Assembly: GCF_963422355.1 (NCBI RefSeq)
Contig: NC_085089.1
Location: 5,442,279-5,506,278, forward strand
Origin: Corticium candelabrum
Taxonomy: Eukaryota; Porifera; Homoscleromorpha; Homosclerophorida; Plakinidae
Reading direction: 5' to 3'
DNA length: 64,000 nucleotides
Of this stretch, positions 1 to 10,811 are shown one piece after another; position 1 is the first letter of the stretch, and each line of letters starts with the position of its first letter. Made by a program: the position numbers and the translations under genes. The notes below the pieces were generated by a model. That model was not told the DNA's origin, did no database searches, and was given only the letters and a program-made list of their open reading frames with translations.

Positions 1-72
1 TCTGGATTTTTAATTCATAATTAAATTTAAAAATGAATTAAAAATTCAGTTTAATTCATAATTAAAAACTAT

Positions 73-720
73 ATGCTCCTGCGGGAAAAGTTTGACGTGG
101 ACCATTCAATGATTTGCCCTAAAGGAGGTTTCCCGACTTATCGCCACAACGAAGTAAGAGATATCACGGCAAACCTCCTCACTGAAACATGCAACAATGT
201 TGCTACTGAACCTCACTTGCAGCCCTTGCACGGAGAAACTTTCCAGCATAAAACAGCCATTATTGATGACCATGCACGTCTAGACATTTCAGCTAGAGCA
301 GTATGGCAGCATTCCCACCTTGCATTTCTTGATGTAAGGGTTGTCTACCCGAACGCGCATTCAAACATGCAATCTACTTCTGGCATCAGCCTACAAAACC
401 CATGAAAATGAGAAAAACAGGAATGTGGTGAATGTGTGAGGGAGATAGAGAATGCAACTTTCACACCCCTAGTTTTTGCAGCAACTGGTGGAATGGGGGA
501 AGAAGCGTCAATTTTTTTACAAGAGAATAGCTGAATTACTATCAATCAAAACAAAGAAGACCTGCACTGAGACCATAAGAATCATTGGGTGCCGTCTATC
601 GTTTAGTCTGATCTGTTCAGCAAATTTTATGCATCCGAGGTAGCAGGTCGGCAAAGCACAGGCCCTTCCGTGCAGAAGAAATTGACATCATAAGCAGTGA
701 GGTTCGCCTCACTGAGCAAA
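73..720 (+). pseudogene. decayed retroelement-associated ORF fragment
   Basis: The first 333 bases are an open frame with the motifs CPKGGFP, RHNEVRD, LTETCNN and ARLDISA. I recognise these from the C-terminal part of a repeated reverse-transcriptase-associated protein common in cnidarian, amphioxus and sponge genomes. After about 390 the same protein continues in other frames (REIENATFTPLVF, then a GGMG stretch), so several frameshifts and stops break it. The AT-rich first 70 bases contain a short direct and inverted repeat of TTTAATTCATAATTAAA type. It probably lies in the intron upstream of the first visible spastin exon. Family membership is from memory of conserved motifs. Confidence 0.55.
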
Positions 721-907
721 CTGATTTATTGTAGAGTAGCAAGTTTCTGAGTTTTTTTAGAGTTTCTGCGATTGCATATCAGAAATATACTGTCAAAAAC
801 ACTTAAAAATTATAAACTGTAATAGATATGCTCAAATATTAAAACCGGTTTTGATGTCAGCATAGTCATTTGCTTGCTGTCTATTTATTTCTTTTGTGTG
901 AATGTAG

Positions 908-3900
908 TAGAGGGAGAGGAACTTGTAAAGGCAGAACAGTTATGTGCGAAGATGTTGAAGACCGTGGAATCTGCGAGGCAACGAGTTGTTGAGCTGTGTA
1001 GGCGATATTGACCATGCCAGTTGTAACCGTGTGTAACGGTGGACTCTGTAGCCAAACACCTTGAGAAAGCAAGAAGCGAAGAAACATTGGATGCACATCG
1101 CAAACCTGTGCAGTACGTACAACCAGCTAAACGCGTTGATCGACGGCTCCCTCCATCTCAGAGAAAGCCACCTCCGAAGGCAATTACAACACAAATATTA
1201 ATAATTTGTATTTATCATAACAATTCACAACAATTCTTGTTCTTGATGCATTTGTTTTGCATGCTTTAAGGCATGACATGGTTATCGTTTTGCAGAAACA
1301 ACTGGTGCCTATACAGCAAGTTACTTGTAATCCGTCTCAGAGAAGGGGTTTGTCTGAGGGGGCGATAGATATACCTGGTGTATCACATCAGATGATTGAC
1401 ATGATTAAGAGTGAGATAGTAGACAGGTACGCATACATATGTGCACACGTTTATTATTTTGTGTTGACTTTGAACTTCCTGCAGATCATCGGCAGTACGA
1501 TGGGATGACATTGGTATGTGTTGATTAGTGACTGTGTCTTGCTCTGCTTGCTGTGTTTGTAGTTTATTATATGTGTGAATCATTATATGTCTATTTGTCT
1601 GTCAGTGGTATTTTACTATTGAAAAACAATGCATTTGTTGTAAATTTATGTATTGTCAGTTAGTCCACTACATGTTGTCTGAAATTTGAGAAACATCGAG
1701 GGCCAGGATGCTTGTTTATTGTTTAATTATTTAATTAGCTGTGTAATGTTTAGTGGCTCTTTGTATTAGCTGTACTGCAGTCATTCTGTAATGTATAGGC
1801 AGAGCTACAGAAGTTTTTTATTCTTGAAGGAAGGATAAATAGAAACTGTTGGTCTGTCTGTCTGTCTGTTTGTCAGTTTGTTTGTCTGTCTGTCTGTCTG
1901 TCCTATACATATATTTTCAACTTTGAAATCTACATTCAACACAACTAAGCAACTCTACTGTCCCAATCGAACATAATCTCTACCAAACTAAAACTCTACA
2001 GAAACCAACCCCATATAGGGCTGTACAGTAAAGCACATTAATAATTGTGTATGTTGTTCATTCTCTTGACTTTCCTTGTATGTTCCAGTCAGCGGGATGT
2101 CTGTCTGTTTGTCTGTCTGTCTGCCTGTCTGCCTGCCTGCCTGTCTGTCTGCCTGCCTGCCTGTCTGTCTGTCTGTCTGTCTGTCTGTCTGCCTGCCTGT
2201 CTGTCTCTGTCAATACATGTTTTCTGTTTAAATCAAGCATTTACACTATGAACAACTAACTGAGAAGCTACTGTCTGCCTGTCTGTGTATCTGTCTGTCT
2301 CTTTGTCTGTCTCATTGTCTGTCTGTCTGTAAATACATATGCTTGTCATAAATCAACTACAGCATTAAAGCAATAGCTAATCTACGTGTCCATTACATCT
2401 AGTACATGCATGAATACTGGCAAAAACTGCAATGCACACTAGATACGTACCAAATACACATACACATTATGACTAGACAGAAGCGACCCGTGGTCCCAGT
2501 CTCCAAATGTTTATGACTGTCTACTGAGAGCTGAAGTCTTCTTGCAGTTGTATTCAGGGAGGAGAGATGACAACTTCTTCGCAAGGGTCTTGCTGTTTTA
2601 CATCTCTAAAACTGCAATGCAAATCTCTTCCTGCAATAATTCAGGAATTCTGGGGCATTTGGTTTGCCCTCTTCATTGATGGAACTACATGATAGATGTT
2701 GCAGATATTGAAACCTTTTGCTCTGTCTGTCCGTCCGTCTGTCTATCTGTCTGTCTGTCCGTCTGTCTATCTGTCTGTCTGTCCGTCTGTCAACGGTAGT
2801 ATATTTTTATAAATCGACACTAAACATCCACATATCATAAACTAAAAGAATGTCGAGCGACCACGAAGGCCGCAAACAACACTGAACTATCTAGCTAACA
2901 ACTGCTCAGAATTCGAGTCAAACTCTATATATCCACGACTGGAGAGTCTATTGGCTGTCTGTTTGTCTGTCTGTCAATACATATATTTTCCATTTAAATC
3001 AAGCATTTACACCATGAGCAACTAAAAGAGACTACCAAGAGAAGTCCACAGCAACACTAATACAACAGGATCATTACAGTCCTCTAAAGCTTTCAAAATT
3101 ACACGTAGTACACTAGGTCTGACAATCTAATCTGGCTATGCTAATGAGTTTGTCCAAGAGGACTTTCACATTGCATCGTTGGAGTGTCACTGAAATGATT
3201 GATCACCACTTGGTCGTGAACTCGATCTCATTTCGTTTTCCTTCATCATCCTTTGCACTCTTTGCCAGCGTGTTCAAGTACTCTACAGTTTGTCTGTCTG
3301 TCTCATTGTGTGTCAAGAAATAGATTTGAAATATCAATGCTATTACAATCTAAACTACTGTCTCTTCAGTTTGAAATTATCTACAACCACCACGGCTTCT
3401 CTACGATGCTAACTTATCTGTGTACAATTGACTTCTATCTGTCTGTCTATTTGTCTGTTTGTCTGTCTCTGTCTTACCGTCAGTCAGTCAGTCAGTCAGT
3501 ATAGTTTAACTTGTAGTTTGCTGTAACTGTGATTCAGCTGACCTGAACTGTCATGGATAATATTTTTTACTTTTTAGTGTTCTGTATGTAGAGGTTTGTG
3601 TGTAATAAATGATGTCAATCAGTCAGTCAGTTGCACTAATTGCCTCTGTAAATGAAGTCAGTCTTGCTTGCTTTAACCAATGACTGTCATGCTGGTGTAG
3701 CTACACCTGCTTTTGCAATTCTACTTGTAGCTGTTACTTTAGACATCAATGAACTAACTAGACATTTCAGTAGAAAGATAGCAGTTGTGAAGGACATTGT
3801 ATGTTGCTTGTTTAATATACTGTATGTTTCCAGCTGGTCTTGAATTGGCAAAGCAATCATTACAAGAAATGGTCATTCTGCCCGCTCAGAGACCGGAGGT

Positions 3901-5020
3901 ATGTGTCACCCTACTGGTCAAAACGTTTTGTTGGAGTCATCTTTCGTTTATAGCTATTTACCGGGCTTCGCTCTCCAGCTAAAGGTCTTCTCTTATTTGG
4001 CCCACCAGGAAATGGGAAAACAATGCTAGTAAGTTAACTTTGTTGAGTGAGACGAAGACTATCAGTTTTTGTGTCCATGTCATTTGGATCGTTCTGGTTT
4101 TGCCTCTCTTTTTGTCCAATTGCCCATCTGTCTGTCCTTTTTGTGTGTTCAGTTGTCTGTTTATTTGTCTGTTCGTGTGTCTGTCTGTCTGTCTGTCTTT
4201 CTTTCTGTCTTCACATATATTTTCAAACATGAACTAGGATACAATAGCAATAACTGCTAATTACTTGTGTCTATGAAGTGTTCCTACAGCAACTACATGC
4301 TACATAAAGGGACACAGATGTTCTATCTAAATGATTAAAGAACAACTTGTGTCAGTTTGAGTTCTAGAGAGGCTTGTGCATTTCTTCTGGAATCCACCAG
4401 TATTACACTTCTGTCTGTCTGTCTTGTCTGTCTGTCTATCTGTCTCTCTGTTTGTTTGTCTGCCTGTCTGTTTATCTGTCCTCCTGCCTGCAAGTTTATT
4501 CTTGCTATGATGGTTACGATTGTTTTCTGTTTGTCTCAGGCTAGAGCTGTTTGTGCAGAATCAAATGCAACGTTTTTTAACATCAGTGCTTCATCATTAA
4601 TGTCCAAATTTGTTAGCAGCTCTGAATGTCATTTCATTGTATGCCTTACTGTATCAGCAACATCTGTTTAGGTTGGAGAAGGTGAAAAGATGGTCAAGAC
4701 TTTGTTTGGTGTTGCACGAGCAATGCAGCCTGCCATAATATTTATGGGTCAGTTCTAGTATGTCAAGAGTTGTTGTCTTCAATGGTATCCTATTTCATTC
4801 TGTGCATGTAGATGAGGTGGACTCGTTGCTTTCTGAGAGAAAGGAGAACGAACATGATGCATTGAGAAGGATGAAGACTGAATTTTTGCTTTCATTTGAC
4901 GGAGTATGGCAGCATCATTTGCACTGATAAATCATAACTAAAGTCTAAATATGGGAAGACAGACTGAAAGCCACACAGATAAATAAAGAGGGCATACATA
5001 GGTGTAATGACACACACACA

Positions 5021-5084
<64 letters not shown>

Positions 5085-7415
5085 CACGCACGCACTTATG
5101 CAAACACACACGTGCACACACACATCATCATCACCATCACCATCATCATCATGATCATGATTTGTCTGTCTGATGTCTGTCTGTTTGTCCACCGGTCCAT
5201 TTGTACACATCATTGTCCATCTTGAAATTCTCCTTGCTGTTGTAGATACATTCAAGTGCCGAGGATCGCATTGTTGTAATGGCTGCCACCAATCGGCCAC
5301 AAGATCTAGACGATGCTGCACTAAGGTCTAGCATGTGGTATGGACTGACTTCCCGTCATTTCATCATTTGCTCTATAGGCGTTTTGTGAAGAGAGTTTAT
5401 GTGTCATTACCAGGACACGAGGTGCTACAAATTACAAGTCATAAGATTGCAATTGTTGTCTACAGCAAAGCAAACATTTGTTGTTCATAGACTCGAGAAT
5501 TGATGTTGTCAAAACTGCTAAAAGGCCAGAGTTCTAGTATGACTGCCAGAGAGATTTCTACTCTTGCACGGTAAATAGATTTATTTCATCATGCTTGATT
5601 ACTGTTTGATTATATTTTGTGTAGCATAGTTGACGGTTACTCATGTAGCGACATAGCAGCTTTAGCGAGAGATGCAGCCATGGGTCCACTTAGAGGTCAG
5701 TTGGTGTAATAGTCTAGAGTGTTTGTACAGTGTGAATGTTGCTCGCTTGGTCATTTGGATCCATTACCTGCTAGAGTTGCCAACCCTGTGTTTAGCGGCT
5801 ACCTGCTGGCCACTTACTTGCCTGTGCTTTCGCTGAGGCCAGACCAACTAACTTTTTTATGCTTGGATATTTGGACAATGACATGGACACTGGACCGACC
5901 GATCGAAATAAGATAAAAAATTGATGATCATGTGACGTTTTGAGCATGTGCAGTTTTTATTGCACTGCATACAAAATCAATGTGAGATAACAAATGGACA
6001 CTAAAACAAGATGCTGATACCGAGCGGAATGCAGTAACAGTCGCTGGACCACATGCACTATGAACACTTGTGGAGTCATTGATATGCAGTAGTAGTAGTA
6101 GTAGGATGTATATGCTAGTTAGTCATTGTACAGCAGGTATTATATCATTGCATGTACACACATTGAATTCTATTTCTACTTTGGTAAAGCTCAAAACTAG
6201 ACCGGCAAATCTGAGCATCAAGAAATTTAATTGGCGTGGCTTCGTGGAAACTAGCTATTAATTAATTAAGAGGTATTCACAATTGGTGTAATGAGTTGAG
6301 ATTCAACTGTAGGTATCAAAATTCATGACCAGACCTTTTCTACCTTCTTGTCTCCAATTATTGTCCGTCTGTCTAGTTGTATTTATAGATGGCTGTTTAT
6401 CACTGCGAGCCCACTAGAATGTTCGTTGCACCTTCCATGTTGGTCATGATCGTAAATTATGGTTATTGGGGTGTCCCTTTTGAACTGTGATTGGTAATTG
6501 TTCTTCGTGTGATCGGGTTTCATTTGTAAGTATTAACACCTCAGATGATAGGGACATGCTTGACAGATCAATTCTTGTCAGTCTTGAGTGAAATTGCTCC
6601 TGTAGGTAGTCACCTATGATTAGGACCATCCTGTTCTCTAGTTGCCACCTGGTTCCTGCTCAGGTGATGCATGTCTAATATGCTAGAGATCTGGATGTGA
6701 CTGATGGTACTTAGAATACTGTAGTAGTAGCAGCCGAAGAACTGCAGTTGCTTCTTTCAGTGGAATGTCTGGTACCTCACAGACTGTTAGGCCGGCAGAT
6801 GCACTTGGAAGTATTGACCAATAGTATGGCGGGAGAATAGTGTCAAATTACATAGTGGTATACACTTTTACATTAGGGTATGTACTTTTACATTAGGGTG
6901 TACACTTTTTACATTAGCGTATCTACACTTTTACATTAGGGTATAATATTAAAAGTATATCCTAATGTAATGAAGTGTATACCCTAATGTAAAAGTGTAT
7001 ACCACTATGTAATTTCGACACTAATCTCCCACCATACAGTAGATATGTACTGTAATTTACCTGTTCAATGTCTTACATTAGCCCAACCCGTCGATCCATA
7101 CGTACTGCAGGTGCTGTTACGCACTATAAATGTCAACAGTTGTGTACTAGCCTACTACGTTCTTGGCTGGCCATTTATTAATTTTTCTTTGTAGATCTCT
7201 CACCAGCAGAGGTCAGAGACATGCCAGCTGATCAGGTAGGATTCATTACACCTCTGTGCAAGGCAGATCTAATGTATGTCTATGGGTTGCAATAGGTAAG
7301 AAAGTTGAACCTTCAAGATTTCAAGAATTCTCTGAAGAGAATCCGACCCAGCGTCAATCCACATAGCTTAAAAGCATATGAAGTCTGGAATCAGCAGTAT
7401 GGCTGTGCAACATGA
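908..7415 (+). CDS. SPAST: spastin-like microtubule-severing AAA ATPase (3' part of gene)
   Basis: Spastin is a hexameric meiotic-clade AAA ATPase that severs microtubules; it acts in membrane remodelling and cytokinesis. Exons read by frame and splice sites: 908-997, 1052-1179, 1296-1426, 1485-1513, 3834-3898, 3954-4028, 4540-4611, 4672-4747, 4812-4903, 5246-5325, 5379-5421, 5491-5570, 5625-5695, 7195-7235 and 7296-7415. The first exon encodes the end of a MIT domain ([20 protein letters not shown]). Then come a basic linker (microtubule-binding region), Walker A GPPGNGKT, Walker B IIFMDEVDS, sensor ATNRP, LRRF with the arginine fingers, and the C-terminal helix ending [12 protein letters not shown]. 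The intron 998-1051 is only 54 bp. Intron 1180-1295 appears to use a GC donor. The N-terminus and start codon were not found and probably lie left of the window. All ATPase motifs are intact. Confidence 0.93.
1850..3510. repeat. (CTGT)n microsatellite clusters with associated dispersed repeat
   Basis: The 2.3-kb spastin intron 1514-3833 is mostly CTGT/CTGC tetranucleotide tracts (about 1850-1900, 2100-2210, 2275-2330, 2720-2790, 2955-2980, 3440-3505 with a TCAG variant). Several are followed by the same AT-rich tail (core ATACATATATTTTC, then AAATCAAGCATTTACAC and ATGAACAACTAA-like sequence). This suggests a repeat unit that ends in, or seeds, the microsatellite. The tracts are open in several frames, but these frames are not genes. 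Confidence 0.8.
4120..4495. repeat. (CTGT)n tracts in spastin intron
   Basis: Two further CTGT-rich tracts (about 4125-4205 and 4410-4490) lie in the intron 4029-4539. The first is again followed by ACATATATTTTCAAACATGAAC, the same tail type as in the larger upstream intron. Confidence 0.75.
5010..5120. repeat. (CA)n microsatellite
   Basis: A CA dinucleotide run in the spastin intron 4904-5245, followed by a short (ATC/ATG)n tract to about 5158. Confidence 0.95.
6824..7037. mobile_element. foldback MITE in spastin intron
   Basis: An almost perfect ~210-bp palindrome. The left arm starts GTATGGCGGGAGAATAGTGT and the right end is its inverse (complement starts GTATGGTGGGAGATTAGTGT). Inside both arms runs a short tandem motif, ACTTTTACATTAGGGTRTA, repeated about four times on the left and inverted on the right. 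No ORF. The arms leave almost no loop, as expected of a non-autonomous foldback element. Target-site duplication is unclear (possibly TA). It sits in the 1.5-kb intron 5696-7194. Confidence 0.75.
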
Positions 7416-7491
7416 AATAACACAGAATATTTTGCTATACTTCTACGACTATAGATCATGTATTAGTACAATTACAAATTGTAACTTTGTC

Positions 7492-9996
7492 TCACTCCAG
7501 TGTAAATATCCGCGACGCTATGTCTGCTATTATCCAGTCGATACCATCTAACAACTTTTCACCACTAACAGCGCTACACCATTGAATATGCCAGTGATGA
7601 GACCTAATGCTGTCCAGATCGAGTTCCTGCCGCAGCTCTCCACCACTCAGCGCCCCCGGGAGATCCTGCTTGTTTGCAAAGACAAGTAACGTCGCTCCAG
7701 CTAGACGCTGACAAGCAAAAAATATATGATATGATTACTGTTATGAATTATCTGATTGATGGTGTGTCTTGTGTAATGGGCTCCATTTGAATGTGAATGC
7801 ATTGCTTTTAATGCTCATAATTAGAGTGGTACCTCATATAAGTGGGTGGTGTTTACATATTTTTAAAAATTTAGTTGTCTAATGAGTCGTCGTACAAAAC
7901 ATTTTCGATTAGTGAACCTGTTGCAATGTATTCACTGGGAGTATACTCAGATTATGCTACAAAGTATAGTACATTAGACCTGACTTGTTACCAAACACAT
8001 CGAATGAGTGCTTCTATTACAATTAATGACTTCATATGTTAGGTAACCGTCGCAACATTTCTGAGACAAGTGATTATGAACAGATATATCATATTTAAGA
8101 AAATGAGCTGACAGTTATGTGAACATTGTTTTAAAGAAATGATGTCATTGATTTTAGGAAGAATGTATGTCATTGTAGTCTGTAGTATTTCTTGGATTTC
8201 AGCGTATGTGTGTATGGTGGAAAAGATTCACACATTCAAATTTCAAAATTTAAATTTTGACTGCAGACTCATTTCTTCCTATTCTCAAAATTTGTGGTAA
8301 CATCCATCACTTTCACAAGGGAAATTGATGATAACGTAAATTTACCGCTATGTGCATTACCTCTTCTTGAAGTAGTTGGTGAAGCTCTGTTTTGCAGTCA
8401 TCTAATCGCCACTTGTCAGCACTGTCTACAACCCAAATAAGGCCATCAGTCGATTCAAAGTAATTTCTCCAATATGATCGCAAAGACTTCTGACCACCAA
8501 TATCCCACACATTCAGTTTAAACCTGACATGAACAGCAATAGTAAATCAAGACGTTATACAAACTGAAGTAATACTGAAGACTTCTCAGTTACTACAGCA
8601 ACGTTCATGCTGCTTGTCCTATTGTTAATTAAGTTATACTCCAACACAATTCCTTGTTTTCGATACCATTGAGGATGCAAGCAGGTGCTTCATTACTTAT
8701 TACTTATTATTCATTACCGGAAACACTTAACTGAATTAGGTACATGCCGTTGATCTGAGCATACAGGAATCATACAGAAAGTAACCTCATATGCAGTTGA
8801 AGAAGACCCCGTGCACAATTAAGTTCTGCACACACTGTAAGTTAATTTGATATCTGTGACAACATCTTTTCCAAAAGTTACAATGTAACACAAGGAATGC
8901 ACAACTGTATGTACAATACACACATTTATAAGAGTTGTAGACATGGAGATACTGTGCCACGATAGAAGTGATTTCGTCACAAAATGCCAAAAACAGCAAT
9001 AATAAAGCTATTCGTAAAAATTAATAGTTCTTTACTTCTTGATAGGTGAAAGCATGTTTCACACCGAGGCTATTTGCACAGATAAAATAAATAACTGCTC
9101 AACACCATAATACCCACATATACCGTCAAAACTGGCAGACCAATACAGTTTCTCAACCATATGTCTCTACAAGCGTGATCTCCCCAAGCATAGTCTCTAA
9201 TCAACACTTTAATTCCACTCCAAGACTGATGCCATTTTAAATGACACGATTTTGACACATATGTTTTAAAATGGACACATAATCAACTAGTGAACTAAAG
9301 CAATCAAAGTCAAAAAGAAGATATATTATAGACAGAAAACGAAAACATGGAATCATATTGGAGTGGCCTAAGTGAATTTAATTAAGGTGCATGTAAAGAG
9401 TATCTAACCTCCAAAGCCTTCAATACTTAATTACTAGATTTCTTCACTTAAAATGCATACAAAACACAAGTGACAAACTGGCTAAATCTCAAAATTCGTA
9501 GTTTGTATACATGTCATGTGCAAAGCGTGGATATGGACAAACGTGGATGTCTAGTTTTCCGGGAATTTGAGTGCTACAGCATACACACTTGGAATTCTGT
9601 TGCATGAGATTGAGTGAAATCCAACCACAATCTCTAACCATTTGCAACCAAAATCCCAATCATGAAATATGCTTTTGAGGCTAGGTTACATCGTCATTCA
9701 CAAATAAATCCAAGAAATTCGCCTCATCGGATTTTGAGATTTTTCCTGTTCGACAAACATTTACCCTCTGTGTTCCAACGTTTGTATATTAAAACCCAAG
9801 GTGGGCTCAATCTTGTTAATATCTTCTCCGATGAATCTCTTCAAAATCGTTGTTTTCCCTGCATTGTCCAATCCTCTAGTAAAAACGAACAGATTCATAA
9901 ATGGAGACGTTCCGTATCTTACATTGATTACAGCATCAACAGACGAATTTCTTTCTCCTTCTGCTTCATTTTCTTCAATATCGTCAATAACCCCAT
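7492..9996 (-). CDS. ARL2: ADP-ribosylation factor-like GTPase 2 (complete)
   Basis: ARL2 is a small GTPase that works with tubulin cofactor D in tubulin folding and with BART and other effectors. Exons on the minus strand: 9996-9932, 9875-9765, 8523-8361 and 7707-7492. The protein starts [20 protein letters not shown], which matches ARL2 rather than ARF, including the missing N-myristoylation context. It has P-loop GLDNAGKT, switch I PTLGFNI, switch [23 protein letters not shown], and the SAV loop. The last residues are SRIFTLE. Total length is about 184 aa, the family norm. Intron 1 is 56 bp (9931-9876). The stop lies 77 bp from the spastin stop (tail-to-tail), and the start codon lies 55 bp from the divergent RPS6KC1-like gene. 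No lesions seen. Confidence 0.96.
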
Positions 9997-10051
9997 TTCC
10001 GCGACTGCACCAATCGCCTCAAATTTTGCGAGTCTAACGCGCGTTACTTTG
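9997..10051. promoter_or_regulatory. compact bidirectional promoter / 5' UTR region
   Basis: Only 55 bp separate the ARL2 start codon (minus) from the RPS6KC1-like start codon (plus). The spacer contains GCGAGTCTAACGCGCG and no TATA box is evident. Transcription start sites must lie within this spacer or inside the opposing gene's 5' region. Shared control is inferred from the spacing, not shown. Confidence 0.6.
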
Positions 10052-10734
10052 ATGTCACGTGCAGTCGTGGATCACGTGAATGGTAGAATGAATGTGGAAG
10101 GGGACGGGCAAATTCGGTTATTTGACGTATCGGAGCCCCAGGCACCAGATGGTTATACCATATACAAAGTGACATTGAGAGTAAGTCGACACGTGAACCG
10201 TTTTCGAGTTTGTGTCTCGAAACTGCGCATGGTCTCACCGTAGGTGTTTACAAAGTCGTCGGGTGTGTCGACAGAGGGCACAGAAGTAAGCTAAACAGTG
10301 GCATATGGTTTGCGTCTGTCGTCTGTCATATTGTGCTAGTAGCTCTTCTACGACAGTCAGGCATGTATACGGGACACTTGTAAGGATTTGCTGAGTAGTT
10401 GAATGGGTAGTCAGTCTGTCAGTCATGATGGACGGGTTTAGTTGATATTGTCTGGCTTGTTTGGGCAGGCTCTTCATCTTTTGTCTGCTTGATAATGAAG
10501 CAGTTAGTGTCAAATGCAATATTCTTGAAAATGATTGGCTAGATAACTGAGAGTTGCTTGACTCTCTTGCTGTGTTGATTTGTGAGAGAGCCAGAGCGTC
10601 CAGGCTAACAAAAGTCAACTTTATGTTCGTAATTCCACATGTGGTTATTTTCCTAACAGACTATGATCTTGTTTTGTGTGTTTTACAAAAACAGTAAATA
10701 CTAAGGTATAGTCTCAGTGCTTAGAAGCTCGGCT

Positions 10735-10811
<77 letters not shown>

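Noticed and set aside
2045-2259. Cys/Val/Ser-rich frames over CTGT tracts (also 4040-4260, 30582-30922, 44960-45347)
   Set aside because: These are translations of tetranucleotide microsatellites, open on both strands and in several frames.
9662-10243. 193-codon plus-strand frame starting inside ARL2
   Set aside because: Its first 130 codons are antisense to ARL2 exons; only the part from 10052 is the RPS6KC1-like first exon.
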